Positions 34,648 to 47,753 are shown, counted from the first letter of the stretch. The stretch is DNA of 64,000 nucleotides from Planoprotostelium fungivorum (GCA_003024175.1 MDYQ01000257.1:124001-188000), one strand, 5' to 3'. Notes: generated by a model from the letters alone, not told the origin. A program made the numbers and translations.

Positions 34648-37600
34648 TTATAGAGTGAAGGGAGGTTGATATTGCCTGACCAACGCCGCTTGGCTTTGGA
34701 TGTATTGTATGACGAGATCGAACCATTGTTCCTGCTCTCCCCTCCATTTGTTTTTTCCTTCCTTCAGAAACAGAGAGAAAAGGGAGCGAAAGTGTCTCTG
34801 CAAGAGTCCTACCCCAACGGCAGCCTGAGGGTGTTGCAGACGCATCCTAATGCGACCTGTATCCATGGATACGATGCCAGACATGACTTTCACATCGACT
34901 CCGTTGCATGTGATGATGATGGTGCTGATGTCGACCAGTCCACAATCGAATGCAGTGAGCCTCGCTCCCTTCTGCAGGCTGTGGTACATCAACCACTTGG
35001 TTCCAAATCTGTTTCCCGCATCAATTTTGAGACCGTACGACGTCACGGCATTACCCTTGTGCGTAGGTGGGTCCCCTCGCCGTGGAATTGACAGAGTTGC
35101 CATGGATACTGACTGGCTGATTGTTCATGGTGTGATACTGATTTCCCTTGTACTGCATCAACTTGGGGTAAAACGAAGCGGCGATGCATGCATCTACAAC
35201 GCTGGGGTCACGTGACCATCGGTCGTACTCCAATGGAACCACGAAGAAGGGCGATCTGGGTCCTTGAAAACGGCTCCTAGGGTGATGTCACCTTTTACGT
35301 ACGACATCTCACGAGATATCTCACCTCTGGATCAGTCTGGCCTGGTGTGGATCATCTACAACGACTAGATTACAATCGATGAGTAGAGACATGAACTGCT
35401 GTCTCAATTCTTCAACTGATACGAGGTTTCGACCGTTTAGGTACAATTTCCTGCAGAATTCTCCTTCTTCTGATGGACTGTTTCGACACACATCACGCCA
35501 GCGGTAGTACGTGTGACACATCGTCAAAAAGTCACTGTCACCTATCGCGTGTCATCGTACGTACAAAATGGGGTGAAAGCGTATACCCTTTCGGAAGAGT
35601 AGTTTCGCGTTGTACGCTTCGTTTTCGCTGCCGAGTGGCGAGTTGTAGATGGACTTGGAGGAGCAAACGGCGGCGATGGTGAGACCGGCATCGAGACATC
35701 TCGTGAGATGTCATTTTCTTCCATCTACAACGCGATATTCACCCGAACATGGTACAGTAAATCAATAATTTTCCCAGATAAACGTCCAGTGGAAGCTTCG
35801 ACAGATGAACTCCCAAAGGGGTCAGATTCTGCATCACGTCAATCTACAACCAGCCACACCCGCCTCACCTGCTCTGCATCCAACGCATCTACCTGGATTA
35901 GACTCTGTATGGCTCTCTGTATGTTCTCTTCCAACGGAGGATCCAGAGCTCTCGACAGAACATATTGAATGTCCCCCATCTGACAACTCTTCACTCTCAA
36001 TATGAGATCTTGCAACGACAATCGCAGCATCTCCGGTTGTTGATTCTCCATCATCTTCTTATCGTGTCTCTCCTTCGTGTACAAGTGGAAGGCAACTCCG
36101 GGCTGTACTCTTCCCGCCCTTCCCCTCCTCTGTGCGGCATTTGCGCGGGAAACGAATCCCTCTACCAATTGGGAGATCTGTCTCTTCTCATCAAAGTAGA
36201 TCTCCTTGTGTTTTCCCGTGTCAATGACGCAAGTGATGTCCGGTATAGTGATACCTACGTACGTAAGACCGTGCGACACGGTCGCATTCGAATGTCACCC
36301 GTCTCGGCGATGTTGGTTGCCAGGACGATCTTTCTCTTTCCCTTGGGAGGGGTTAAGAAGGCTTCCTCTTGCTTCTCGGTAGGGATGGAGGAGTGCATGG
36401 GGTACAGCAGCCACGAATAACCGCCGAAAACTCGATGACTCTGGAGCGCCTCGTGCATCCTGCGGATCTCGTGGATACCGGGGAGGAAGATGAGAACGGC
36501 TCGATTGAAGGAAGAAAACTGGGGATCGTTATCGATCTACAACGAGTCAGTGGCAGGTTGTAGATGGATCGCACCCTCTCCAAAAGACGTAAAATGAGGT
36601 CGTAATTGATCTTGTAGGGATCCATGATGTCGAGCGTACGGTACGTAGACGGTGAGTATTTCTGAGAATTTTCCTGGGATTGTGCCACGAAGTCTTCCTC
36701 TTCCCCTGGTTTGACTCGATTCTTCTTGTACTTCCTCCTCGCATACTCCGAATCTGATGACGTCATCACTCGAAATCTCGTAGAAATCTCACCGACTGAC
36801 AGGTTGTAGTGCGTCACCTCTACGACATCTTCCAGGAAAAAAGAATCCACCGGGAAAGTTCTACCCGGCACCTGTCGACATTTCATATCATGTCGACACG
36901 ATGTACCCCCTCACCCTGATGATGCTCGGCTTGGCCACATCTCTCATGTAATTCATCACACGCTCTTCATCCATGGTGGCAGACATCAGTATGACCTTCA
37001 GATCTCTCCTCTTCTTCATCAGTTCTTTCAATCGAATGAGGATGAAGTCCGTGTCTAGGTTACGCTCGTGGATCTCGTCTACAATGAGATGTGTCATCTC
37101 TCTCATGTCGGAATGTTCTAGATCTTCCATCATTCGTAGTACGATACCAGTGGTGGCAAAGATGATGCGGCTGTTTTTTCCCGCCTTGCGTTCCAATCGA
37201 ATGGAGTAACCGACGTTGCTGCGGTGATTGCCGACGCTATTTTTAGGCTCTCCGAGCTCGGTGGAGACTCTGTGGGACAGAGATACGGCGGAGATACGTC
37301 GGGGTTGGGTGCAGTAGATCTTCGGTGCTTTCCCTGGGAATCCCGTGGCGATCCAATTCTCCAGTACGTAAATGGCCGTCTGGGTCGATTTTCCACATCC
37401 TATCCCCGTCAGAATTTTCCGAGAATTTTCCACGTCGACACACCCGTAGCACCAGATATGATCAGTAGTCTCCCCGTACTGTTATCCACTCTCGACAATA
37501 GTTCATCGTCATCTCTCGAATCGTTCAGGACCTCCATGGCTTCAGATAAGAATGGCTCTTCGTTGAGAAAGTGATCGATCTCTCTCTTGTACTGATAGAT

Positions 37601-40103
37601 GGGGAGAGCTTTGCGGTACTGCAGCATCTCTTGGTACGATTGACGATCGAACAGATCGGAGAGTCCGTGGTGGGATGACGTCATCGTCTACGTCGAGGTT
37701 ACGTCGGAGTTACGTCGGAGTCATCACCTCTCGATTCTCTGAAATTTCGTTGTCCGTTGCGATGGAAGATTGTTCCGTAGATTTTTCCGGTTTCTTCGCT
37801 CTCGTCGGTGCTTCACTCATGATCTGCACCTCGTCATGACGATCATCCACCTACAACGAGCCACACCCCCTCGGTCAGCTTCATGACCGTCTCTAGTTTT
37901 TCCCGCCTCTTCTTTCTCGCTTCTCTGTCCCTCTCCTTCTCGAGGCTATCCCACAGTTGACGGTAGTGCTTCGGTAACAGCCTCTGGGGCTGTTCGCGGC
38001 TCATTTTAGGTTCGTATTGTACCATCCAAAATAGGGCCAGAGTGCATGCGTATTGTCGTGCCTGATCTTTCGTACGACAAGCTTCGTTCTCTTTCATCTC
38101 GAAGACTTGATACTGAAATCTTTGTGAGTTTTCCACGAGATCCACGTCACTCTCACCTGCTTCGTCTTGTGTCGCTTGAGGATCAATCTACAACGATGTC
38201 AGTGAAATTTCGGTGAAATTTCGTTGTCACTTGGATCGGAAGGACTGGTAACCGATGGGACGATCTTCCCACACAGTGTCCACGCCGGAAAAATATTTCG
38301 TCAAATTATCCTGCATCAATCGAAGGGGAGTGTAGCCGGTGGTACCCGTGGGTAGGTCGTGGACGACGGTCTACAACGAGTCACTTTCTATTCGTGAGGA
38401 GTACGTCACCTTGGTCACGCTGCTGCTGGTACTCTCTTCGGTCTCATTGGATTGAAATAGTTCTCCCAACATATCTCCCTCTTCTATTCCAACTCAATTT
38501 CCAGTATTTTTCTACGAGATTTCACCTTTACCCTCAGGTATAGCTGGCTCCAATGGGGTGTCGACATTTGCGTCTTCTGTCGACGCAGGTACATCTTCCT
38601 TCTTCTCTTCCTCGATCAACTTCTTCTCAGCAAAGACATCGCCGAACTCTCCCTCTTGACTCTCTCCCTCTTCTGTCTTGTACTTGCTCTCTTCCGCTTT
38701 CAATCTGTCTACGTCACATGACGTCATCGATCTACAACCGACCTTTTCATCATCTTTTTCTGTCTGATTTGGTTGAGATGGTCTTGGTATGCCTTCTCTG
38801 CTCTCTTCTTATCGAAGAGATAATCAGAAGTCGTGTCGTCCAGCTGTTCAATCGTGAGACATAGTAGAAAATATATATCGCGGAGATCGATCATCTACAA
38901 CGCATACTTCACCTTCGTGCGGAATTCTCTGATGACGTCATCACTCGCTCTCGCCTTCTGCAACTTGATGATGTGCTTTCTCAATCGAATGAAACGCTGG
39001 GTCAGTATCTCTTCAGGGTCCATGTTGTCCTCTTCAGCTCATGAGTCTCTGTCTCATGTGCATCTCTCACCCTCATCTGGACTATCATATTCTGGCATCT
39101 TCACTTGTCTGGTTTCTTGTCCATCCTCTTCATTCTTGTTCTGACGAGTGACAGCTCTGACCACCGCCTTCTGCTCCCTCTTGATCTGCCTCGTTGTAGA
39201 TGGAATCACCTCAGGTACTCCTTCCCGCCACTCGCCCTCGGGTGATACTCTATCGTCTTCACGTATCGATGCGTACTCCTTGTACATCCACTGGTTCGTT
39301 CCTCCCTGGGCCTGTACAACGGCGTACTCTACGACCTGCGAAATTTCAGCGAATTTTGCGTGTTACGTACGGACCTGTTCCACGGAACCGTTCTTGCTGT
39401 CACGTATGGACTGCAGGACTTCCTCTTGTGTCATGCTGGAGGTAAGAGGTGTCTCTCGTAAGAGGTTGAGGGAGTGGTAAGCTTGTGCGATCTTCTTCTC
39501 TCCTTCGTTCAGATCAGTGACGCCGCTGATGTCATCTTCGCCATTTGTGAGCACGATGATCTGTCGCTTGGCCATCTGAAGAACTTGTTCCATCATGGAG
39601 GTGTCCGTTCGTAGAAGGTTATCTTTGAGTAGACCGTTGTGGGCTCTCATGTCTCTCTCTAAGAAGGAAAGTTCTCTGCAGGTGTTGGTGATGCAATGAT
39701 CATATGGAACAACGGTGTTGTGTTGAGAAATCATACCTTGTGGTGACACGTTCGGCTTTGGGGACGATTCGTTCCAGATAGTCCTTCAATTGAAGATCTT
39801 CATCTTCCCAACTATCCGCCGAATCTGAATCTGAGTAAAAAACGGTTCGGCGTCACATCCATTCCATCGACTTTGAATAGATATCATCTCTCCTCGATGC
39901 AACATATGGAAGAGGTGTTCACCTGCAGCGCCCGCCTTTGACGTCGCACTGTCTGTTACAGATACTGGCTGTGCCTCTACCACTGGTTCTGGTTCTGGCT
40001 CTGGTTCCTTGGCCAGCACAGCTTTCGATGCCACAGAAGTAGTGGCGAACCCTCTGGGGTCAGGTCCTTTCTTCTTAGCACCTGCCTTCTTCTTTGGTCC
40101 CAT
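34648..40103 (-). CDS. DHX29/DHX57-like DExH-box RNA helicase
   Basis: Long translation-type RNA helicase. The N-terminus MGPKKKAGAKKKGPDPRGFA with GFATTSV is characteristic of DHX29/DHX57 relatives. A charged, coiled N-terminal half (about 39750-37850) precedes the core. Core motifs: SGATG|CGKSTQ (about 37440, split by an intron), HLIVDEIHERNLDTDFILI (DEIH, about 37085), LMSATMD, IVLATNIAET plus GITIPD, and QRRGRAGRVQPG (about 36130). The winged-helix and OB-type C-terminus follow (KSCQMGDIQYVLSRALDPPL, DACIAASFYPKLMQYKG, GTKWLMYHSLQKG), ending at 34648. DHX29 helps 40S subunits scan structured 5' leaders; the same job here is inferred. More than 15 short introns, at least eight with an ATCTACAACG or CGTTGTAGAT word. 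Exon borders in the N-terminal third are approximate. Confidence 0.85.
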
Positions 40104-40792
40104 GATGATATGATCTGATCATTCGGGTTTCACAGAGAAAACTCCGCTGTCAAGCTGGATAGATTGTGCGATGAGGCACCAGTGATGGTAACTCAAGAGA
40201 AGAGATCCGTGGTCGAGCCATTCTGTGCTTAGAAGTTGTCTAGACGCCAGCGAGGGCAAATTTGACCTCTGTTCATTGATCATCGTGTTGTAGCACTACC
40301 TACGTGATCCTAATGATCACTCTATGTAGTACGACAACTTCTAAGCGTTGTCAGTGATGACTCTTCACGCGTATGATGCTCATCATCTTCAACTCAATAG
40401 AATCACTGTCTCATCTGACACCCCAAACGCTCCGGCTTCCCAGAGTGCACCACTCCAATATCGTGGCTACAATCTTAGTCTCCACCACCATCGCCTCCCT
40501 CTCTTGCTCATCACCACTCCATCGTACCACCTCTCGTCATCGTGTGTGGGTCAGAAAAGTGGGATATTGCACCCAAAATCGGTTGAGAACTCTCCTCTTC
40601 TTCAAAGATGAAGATGGTAGTCGAGTCTGCAAATCAAAGTAGAGGAGGCAACGGTGCGTAATGAATGAAGGTGAATCGGTGGCTCGTTCAGTCGATTTTC
40701 TATCAATTCCACGGAATCGATATTTTCGATCGCCTGTTGGACATCTCATTATCCACACACATTATACTCACGAAGACGTATACATTGACACG
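40104..40792. other. Divergent promoter region with a long hairpin
   Basis: About 690 bases between the helicase start (-) and the kinase start (+). Plus frames at 40348-40642 lack support. The main feature is the inverted repeat at 40227-40346, listed separately. Confidence 0.45.
40227..40346. repeat. 120-bp element with perfect 14-bp ends and a near-perfect inner hairpin
   Basis: GCTTAGAAGTTGTC at 40227-40240 is the exact reverse complement of GACAACTTCTAAGC at 40333-40346. Inside, about 40287-40310 (GTTGTAGCACTACCTACGTG) pairs with about 40315-40338 around a CTAAT loop with a few mismatches. This could be a tiny non-autonomous inverted-repeat element, or a structured regulatory RNA in the 5' region of the helicase. 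Confidence 0.65.
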
Positions 40793-43700
40793 ATGCCTAT
40801 GAAAGAGAGGCTGAAGAATCTTCTGCATCACCATCACGAAGATCATCATGCCTCTCATTCGTCCACCACTCCTCCACACAAAACACGCTCACGCCAAGTA
40901 AGTTACGAAGTCCCAGCATTTCGCACGGCTGAACAGGTACAAATCATCTTTTCAATCATCATCTCTGATTGGATCCATCCAGATGTTAGCAGCGACACAA
41001 GTGAATTTCAAATCCGAAGACGATTCGGGAGACAAAACAGAAGACGAAGAGACAACCACCTATGCGAGAGAAGATGGGATCGCTCAAAGAGATGAAAGGT
41101 GATTAACCGCGAGTAAAGTGAAATCGGTTTTCATTCCGCGTGCAGCAGACCAAGCCAAGATTCCTCTAGCCGTTGCCAGCCTCAGTGAGTACAGGTCTCA
41201 CACTCGCGTTAACATGCTCGCAGAAACTGGGCTCTGAAGAGAGATGCGAGCAGCTCTGTCATCAGTGACACCAATCTCGTTCGCAGAGAGGGGCAAGCTA
41301 TGGAGAGAAGTGTATGAACGACGAATAAATCCCCAAAATGAGCTTTGTCGCTTTAGAGGGCACTTTTTGCTGCGGGGTAAGGTGTCACCGAAAATCCAGC
41401 GAGAAATTATCAGAGTCTCTACGGCCATAGAACAACAGCAACGCATCAGCTGTCTCTTTAAGGGGGGCTGATGGAGTCTGTGACGAAGAAGAGGAGACTC
41501 TATAAATCAGAGTGAGCGTGATGGGTGTAATTTGGAGGTAGCTGATATGGCGAAGATCTCTTCTAGATGCGGGGTCAGAAGTTAGTATAGAGGAGTTTGC
41601 ATTAGATTGCATCGCTGACCCTCTTGTCATTGCCAATGGTGATCAACGATTCGACTTTGTCAACAGGTCTTTTCTGTCTAGATTTGGAGAGGTAAGCATC
41701 GGGCACGCACTCAATCCAAATGCCAACGCAGACAGGTGACCAATGTCAATGAATTATTGGACCTTCTCTGGGATCCCTCGAGTCAAAGGGATACATTTTT
41801 GAACATGTTCTCGTCTTCTAGAAGGTTTGTCTGCTCATCGTTCTGTCGAAATCAATGATTGATCAGCGCCTCAGATTTAGCGTGACGGAACAATCATCAG
41901 AACAGATGACAGACCCACACAACTTCATTTTCATGTTTTACCTGCGCAGAAGATCAACCGAGCTGAGCTTTGGGTGTGAATCACACGATTCTGATGTGTC
42001 ATTCATGTCTAACCGTCTCCTTCGTTCTCAAACTACTCGAATGACAATTGAACCTTCCCTCACTCCATACCAGATCTGACTTAAATTCGTCCGGGGACAG
42101 TGGCATGCTTGGGGAGGGAGGTGATCGAAATCCCTTTTTGTCCAACATCCATTCTCACTCTCTTCAGTTTCCAGACACGGGATATATCGAGCTCGTGTTC
42201 ATTTCCATCGATATAAACACGGTCCAGGTGACCTCATCTCATCATCCATCCGCATCGACATTCCATCGTGTATCTGACGATGCATCGCAGGTGTCGTGTT
42301 GACTTTCAAAGAGATTACCAGATCGAGTTTCGTCGGTACAGTTGTCCACACTCGCCGAGCTTCAGTCATGAACTGCAGTCCACTCGCAGATGCAAATTAC
42401 GTCGCAGTTCTGCGACACAACAAGTACAAGTTCCTGGAGGTGAAATCTCGCGGAGATTTCAAAAGAAATTGATTCGTACAGCAAGTCGCGCTGACTACAA
42501 AAGTCATGTCGTGTTGCATTGAGGCCGATTCAGATAAAAATACGATCACGAGATTGTGGTGCAACACTGCTTTTGCCAATCACATCAAAATGCACCCGGG
42601 TGAGTCATCCAAAATCTGCGAGTGCGAAACATGACGTGGGCAGATGATGTCGTCGGCACGAGGATGACGTCAGAGGACCAACCTGGATTGTCCGATCTCA
42701 TCGCGAAATTATCGCAGATCTCAGACGGCGCGCCACTCATCCTCTTCAGCCCCACCTCCATCTTCGCTTCTTCTTCATCCGGTGATTCATTCATCTACAA
42801 CCCTCCCGTTCTATTCTTAGATCCTTCTCCCCTCGCATCACCGTTGACTCTAAAAATAGAAGAAGGAACAGAATACATGATCACCATCCACTTATCGGAA
42901 GTGGACAACAACTCCAACGTCAGGAGATACGTCACCTACACTTCAGACGACACGCAAGAGCTGAAGAAGCTGGTTCAAGAGCGTGAAGACCAACTGCTGA
43001 TGATGAACACCATCTTCGAGAACCATTCCATCGTCATGGGTGAGTCTACAACGTTGTAGATGAAGGAAATGTTGAAGGGGGTAGCGGCTGTCGACGTCGA
43101 CTTTGAAAGGAAGGATTTCACGTTCGTGGTAGCCAATGATGCTCTCACGAGTTATTTTCCGGAATTTGACGAGAAGAAATCTCTCGTCGGGGCCCACGCA
43201 GGTGACATGCGTAATACGTACGTACCGACGTAACGGTTTCCCAGCGGATCTCCAGATGTCGGAGAGGGAGATCTCTCTGTGGATCGATCAATTCCGAATC
43301 GCAAAGGAGAGTTCTAAAACGGTGAAGCACGAAGTCCAAGTGAGAGATCGACTGTTGGACATCAGCGTAGTGTACGTACCGGGTTCCACGAACCGATTCG
43401 TCTATTTTGGTGGGTGACGTCACGTGACGTGATGATGACGTCATCAGCTCAAGACATATCCGAGACGAGGAGACTGCAGGAAGATTTGAGGAAGAAGAAG
43501 GAGAATTTAGAAGACGAAGTATCAGAGAGAACGAAAGAATTAGAGATGGCATTACAAGTCAAGACACGTTTCCTAGCCACCATGTCCCACGGTGAGTCCA
43601 CATCCAAGTCACGTGACCCGCTACGTCACGTGACAATACGATGACGTCATAACTCACGCGTTGTAGAGATCAGAACGCCCCTCTTCGGTATCATGGGCAC

Positions 43701-45859
43701 GTTGACTCTACTGGGGGAGAAACACTTGGACCCAAAGGCTTTGGAGATGCTCCGTATCGCCGCAGTCTGTGGAGAACAACTGTTGGTTGTCATCAATGAT
43801 GTCTTGGATTTCTCAAAGACAGAAGAGAACAAGATGGAAGTAGAAGCGAACCCGTTTTCTCTTCAACAGGTGAAATTCCGTGGAAAATTCGAGTGAAAGG
43901 CGGGTTGTAGATGATCGATGGATAGGTCATACAAGATGCCATGGAGCTCGTTTCGGCCGATCCTCTGAGAAAATCCGTGGAAATTGTCTACGATTATTAC
44001 AACAGTATTCCCAATCAGATCAACAGCAGCAACAACCATCTACAACCCTCCGAATTGACCAAAGTCATCGTGCCGGACAATATCGTCGGGGACATGACGA
44101 GGGTAAGACAGGTGAGGTCACGTGATCGTGACGTGTGATGACGTCATCACAGGTACTGGTCAATCTATTCACGAACGCCGTTAAATTTTCCATATCGGGA
44201 GCCATCGTACTGCGAGTGACATCCAATACGACGGATGATGGCTTTACTCTCATCGAGGTATGGCTCGTTGTAGTCTGAACTTTCCCCGATTTTTCTCCAG
44301 ATTTCCGTGGAAGATTCGGGCATCGGAGTCGGAGTTCGGACGAAAGATCGGATTTTTCAACCCTTCGTTCAAGAAGACATCTCTACCACGAGGAGGTGAA
44401 ATATCTCGTTGTAGACAGAGGTAACCGTGCGTACAGATACGGTGGATCTGGTCTGGGCCTGTCGATCAGCAAGAGACTCTGCGAGTTGATGGGAGGCAAC
44501 ATGTGGTTCGATTCCATCGAAGGAAAAGGATCGAGTGCGTATTGTCGACATTCTTTCTCCTCCTCACCCCCTTCCAGCCTTCTACTTCACCATCCGGGTC
44601 AAATCGTTAAAAAACGTCGACGAATTAGAGAGGATCACTCGACCGGGCCACATCTCTCACATCGCCTTGTGTATACAGAACGACACTCTGGGAAATGTGA
44701 TGACGTCATCACTGCAGAGATGGGGCTTCGTTGTGCATCGGATCACCACGAGGGTGCAGCTCATGACGGCCCTGGAGGGTCAGAAGAGGGACAAAGAGGG
44801 CCCAGGGAAGTTTGACCTGCTGATGGTCGATCAGAGTTTCTTGGTGGCAGAGGTGAGAGGAATGAAAGAGAAGAGAAAATTGATGGAAAAAGGTGGAGGA
44901 GAACACCGTGATGAACCCCGACGACGTCAAATTGTCCACGGCCTCGTTCTTCAAAATCAAAGTGAAATCATTTTATTCTGTTTTATTGTTGATCACGTGA
45001 CTGATCGGCCGACAGATCGTTCCCAATGAAGAGATCATTCTGACAGCCGCTAAGATGCTAAATCTTCCCACGATCGTTCTCATCAACGGTAGAACAACCA
45101 AAGTACCAGAAGACGTATATCACGTGACCAAGCCCGTACGTACGGATCACCTGCACAGAATCGTGACGAAGGCGCTAAAAATAGAACCAAATCCGACGGC
45201 GTCGAAATTGAAGCCGTCGGTTGTACATAATGTGGGAGCGGTGGAGGTGAGTTGTAGATGGTGAATTAATGGGTGAAAGGATAACAGATCGATCCCGGGA
45301 CGATTTCGGTTCTCGTCGCGGAAGATAACGGTCTGAATCAGAAGGTGAGATTCAAATTTTGAAAGAGGCGCGCTCTGAAGGTGGCCAGGTGATACGGAGG
45401 TTATTAGAGAGTATCGGATTCAAAGACATCACGATGGTGTGGAACGGAAAGGAGGCTCTCGATATTTTACACAGTCGATACTTTGATATCGTTCTCATGG
45501 ATGTCATGGTGATCTCATCTTACATCGTCACATCGACATCGCGACACCATCATCGTCATCGACACATGATGGACGTCTTTCGTCTTCTCACCTCCACCAG
45601 ATGCCCGTGATGGGTGGTATCGAATCTACCGAGAAGATACGAAAAGAGGTGAAGACATCACCTCCCCCTGCCTCTAAACTCATGTCAGGTGTCGACTCAG
45701 CCGGGGTCCATCATCGGTCTCACGGCCGATGCGTTCGATGAGAACAAACAACTCTGTCTCGCCGCTGGAATGGATTTTTTTCTCACCAAACCCATCAATA
45801 GAAACTTTCTGTGGAGCACCATCCAGGACATGATCAAGCGAAAGAAGGCAAAGACGTAG
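40793..45859 (+). CDS. Hybrid sensor histidine kinase with PAS domains and two receiver-like domains
   Basis: Signalling kinase of roughly 1,300 residues. It starts [20 protein letters not shown]; exons to about 41470 are polar and of unknown role. PAS-like blocks follow ([20 protein letters not shown] at about 41620; [18 protein letters not shown] at about 43115), then a coiled coil ([20 protein letters not shown]). The dimerisation helix has the phospho-acceptor His in [11 protein letters not shown], split by an intron at about 43592-43667. The ATPase has [26 protein letters not shown] and [10 protein letters not shown] first receiver-like domain ([19 protein letters not shown], then [10 protein letters not shown]) looks degenerate. 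The final receiver is intact: [36 protein letters not shown]. It should feed a His-Asp phosphorelay. Whether the first exons belong to this gene is likely but not certain. Confidence 0.85.
43045..43060. repeat. Intronic palindrome TCTACAACGTTGTAGA (histidine kinase)
   Basis: Perfect palindrome directly after the GTGAG donor of a roughly 45-nt intron between ENHSIVM and [11 protein letters not shown]. Confidence 0.88.
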
Positions 45860-46129
45860 AGGACATCGTGTCGAAAGTTGTTCGTATAAAGTTTGAAGTG
45901 CTCGACTGCATGTGATGTCTTCTCATCCGAGTGGGCTGACTCAGGTCTGTCTGTCTAGTTGACACACCGTCAAGGTAGTGAGACAGCCGACGGAAATGTG
46001 AAGGGAGGAAACAGCCCCACAACAAGAAGACATGCGGGTGACTCGCGTGTCTGGAGGAATTACAAGTCATTCTCTCTCGAAACCAGGTAAGAGGAGGAGG
46101 TATTGCAGAGAGGATGACGGAAGTGCAGG

Positions 46130-47753
46130 ATGAAGGTTCTCTCCTTGGTTCTCGTCGCCCTCTTCTGTGGTGTGGCACATGCTGGTTGCCCCCCACAGTT
46201 AAAGAGCTGTGGTGATGCGTGTTACTCTGGTGAGGACATCGGATGATGGAATGCATTCCACCTCCGCCGATTGACATCATCTTAGACAGTCTATACTGCT
46301 GTGTGAATAACGTCCTCACCCAAAAGTCATTCTGTAGCAGTAGCACCGGTGGTTCCACTACCAGTGGTGGTAACACCAACAACAACTGTCCATACAAGAC
46401 AGGTTCCATTTGGACCGGATGGAACTTGTACGATCAGGTGCACATCTCGCAAGACATTGTCCTTCGCTCATCTTCCCAGTTCAACTTCTTTACGGCTGGA
46501 GATCCCACTCATGGATTCGTCCAATTCGTAGACCGCAACACAGCTACGAATAGCAGTCTCGTCTCTGTGAGACACTATCACATCCGTGTGTCATATGACT
46601 GATAGACATCAGGTCAATGGAAAGGGACAAGCCTACATGGGAGTCGATGTCACCAACATCGCCAACAATGGAAGAAGAGCCATCCGTCTTGAGTCAAAGA
46701 ACCAGTATCGCGAGGGTATGGTGATGATGTAGAGGATGGTGATCTGATGGAGTGTGCAGGTCTCTACATCTTAGATCTCGCTCACATGCCCGGAAGCGTC
46801 TGCGGTACCTGGCCCGCCTTCTGGACAGTCGGAGTGAGTCATCTTCTCCTCTAATCATCTCCCCATTCCGCACATGTGCGATGACTCACCTCTTCTTCAG
46901 GACGACTGGCCCAACAACGGAGAGGTGATACACTCAATTCAAGTCGTCCATCTAAAGTCCACGGACGGTGGAGACATCACCGTCCATCCATGTCCATGAT
47001 CTAATGGTCCATCAGATCGACATCATCGAAGGAGTCAACAAGGGCGACACCAACGCCATGACTCTCCACACCAACGCAGGGTGCAGCCTCAACGGCCAAT
47101 CTCAGTCAGGAAGGACCATGCAGTCTAACTGGTGAGTCCATCTACAACGAGCCAAACCTCACCCCTCCCAGCGACGTCGTCGCCACCGGTAACGCCGGCT
47201 GCGGTGAGTCCCGTTGTAGATGGAACTTTCCACGAAATGTCTGACGTCGACAGGTGTACAATCTTCCAAGGCCAACTCTTACGGCGACAACTTCAACCGT
47301 AACGGTACGTAATTACGTCCCATCCTTCCCTGACCTTCCCAGGCGGTGGTATCTACGTCATGGAGCGTACGTCTACCTCCATACGTATCTGGAATTTTCC
47401 CAGAAATTCCATTCCCGCGGATCTCCTCTCGAACAACCCAAACCCTTGCAGCTGGGGCCAGCCAGATGGTGACTACCCTTTAGGTGGCAGCTGCCCCGCC
47501 AGCCACTTTGGCGCCCACAGGATCGTGTTCGACGTGAGGAGAGGGTGGTGCCGAGGGGGGATTGACTCGTTGTAGATCACCTTCTGCGGAGACTGGGCCG
47601 GAGCCGTCTTCGGTCAGCAGGTGAGGATTCTGGGGGAGGAGAGTTGACGCGTTGTAGTGCCAAGGAAATTGCGTCGATTTCGTCAAGAATAACCCGGCGG
47701 CATTCAAGGAGACTTACTGGCTCATCAACTCCCTTCGCTTCTTCACCAAATGA
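46130..47753 (+). CDS. GH16 endo-beta-1,3(4)-glucanase, secreted
   Basis: Glycoside hydrolase family 16. Signal peptide [18 protein letters not shown], then a short Cys-rich module ([20 protein letters not shown], six Cys) and a Ser/Thr/Gly linker. The catalytic domain starts at [18 protein letters not shown] and carries [18 protein letters not shown] and EIDIIEGVN, the ExDxxE active site, near 47013-47035. Later blocks ([68 protein letters not shown]) match fungal mixed-linkage glucanases in order. About eight introns, four with CGTTGTAG or CTACAACG words. It would cut beta-glucans of fungal or yeast walls, fitting a fungus-eating amoeba. Confidence 0.93.

Noticed and set aside
34666-35215. 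Two overlapping plus-strand frames of 120-140 codons
   Set aside because: Antisense to the C-terminal helicase exons (FGTKWLMYHSLQKG region), which fit the DHX family.
35640-35660. CCATCTACAACTCG as another intron word
   Set aside because: It codes for SIYNSPLG in the helicase, at a conserved family position, so it is coding coincidence and not counted.
45834-46409. 191-codon minus-strand frame over the GH16 start
   Set aside because: No homology cue; overlaps the clear signal peptide and first introns of the GH16 gene and the end of the histidine kinase.
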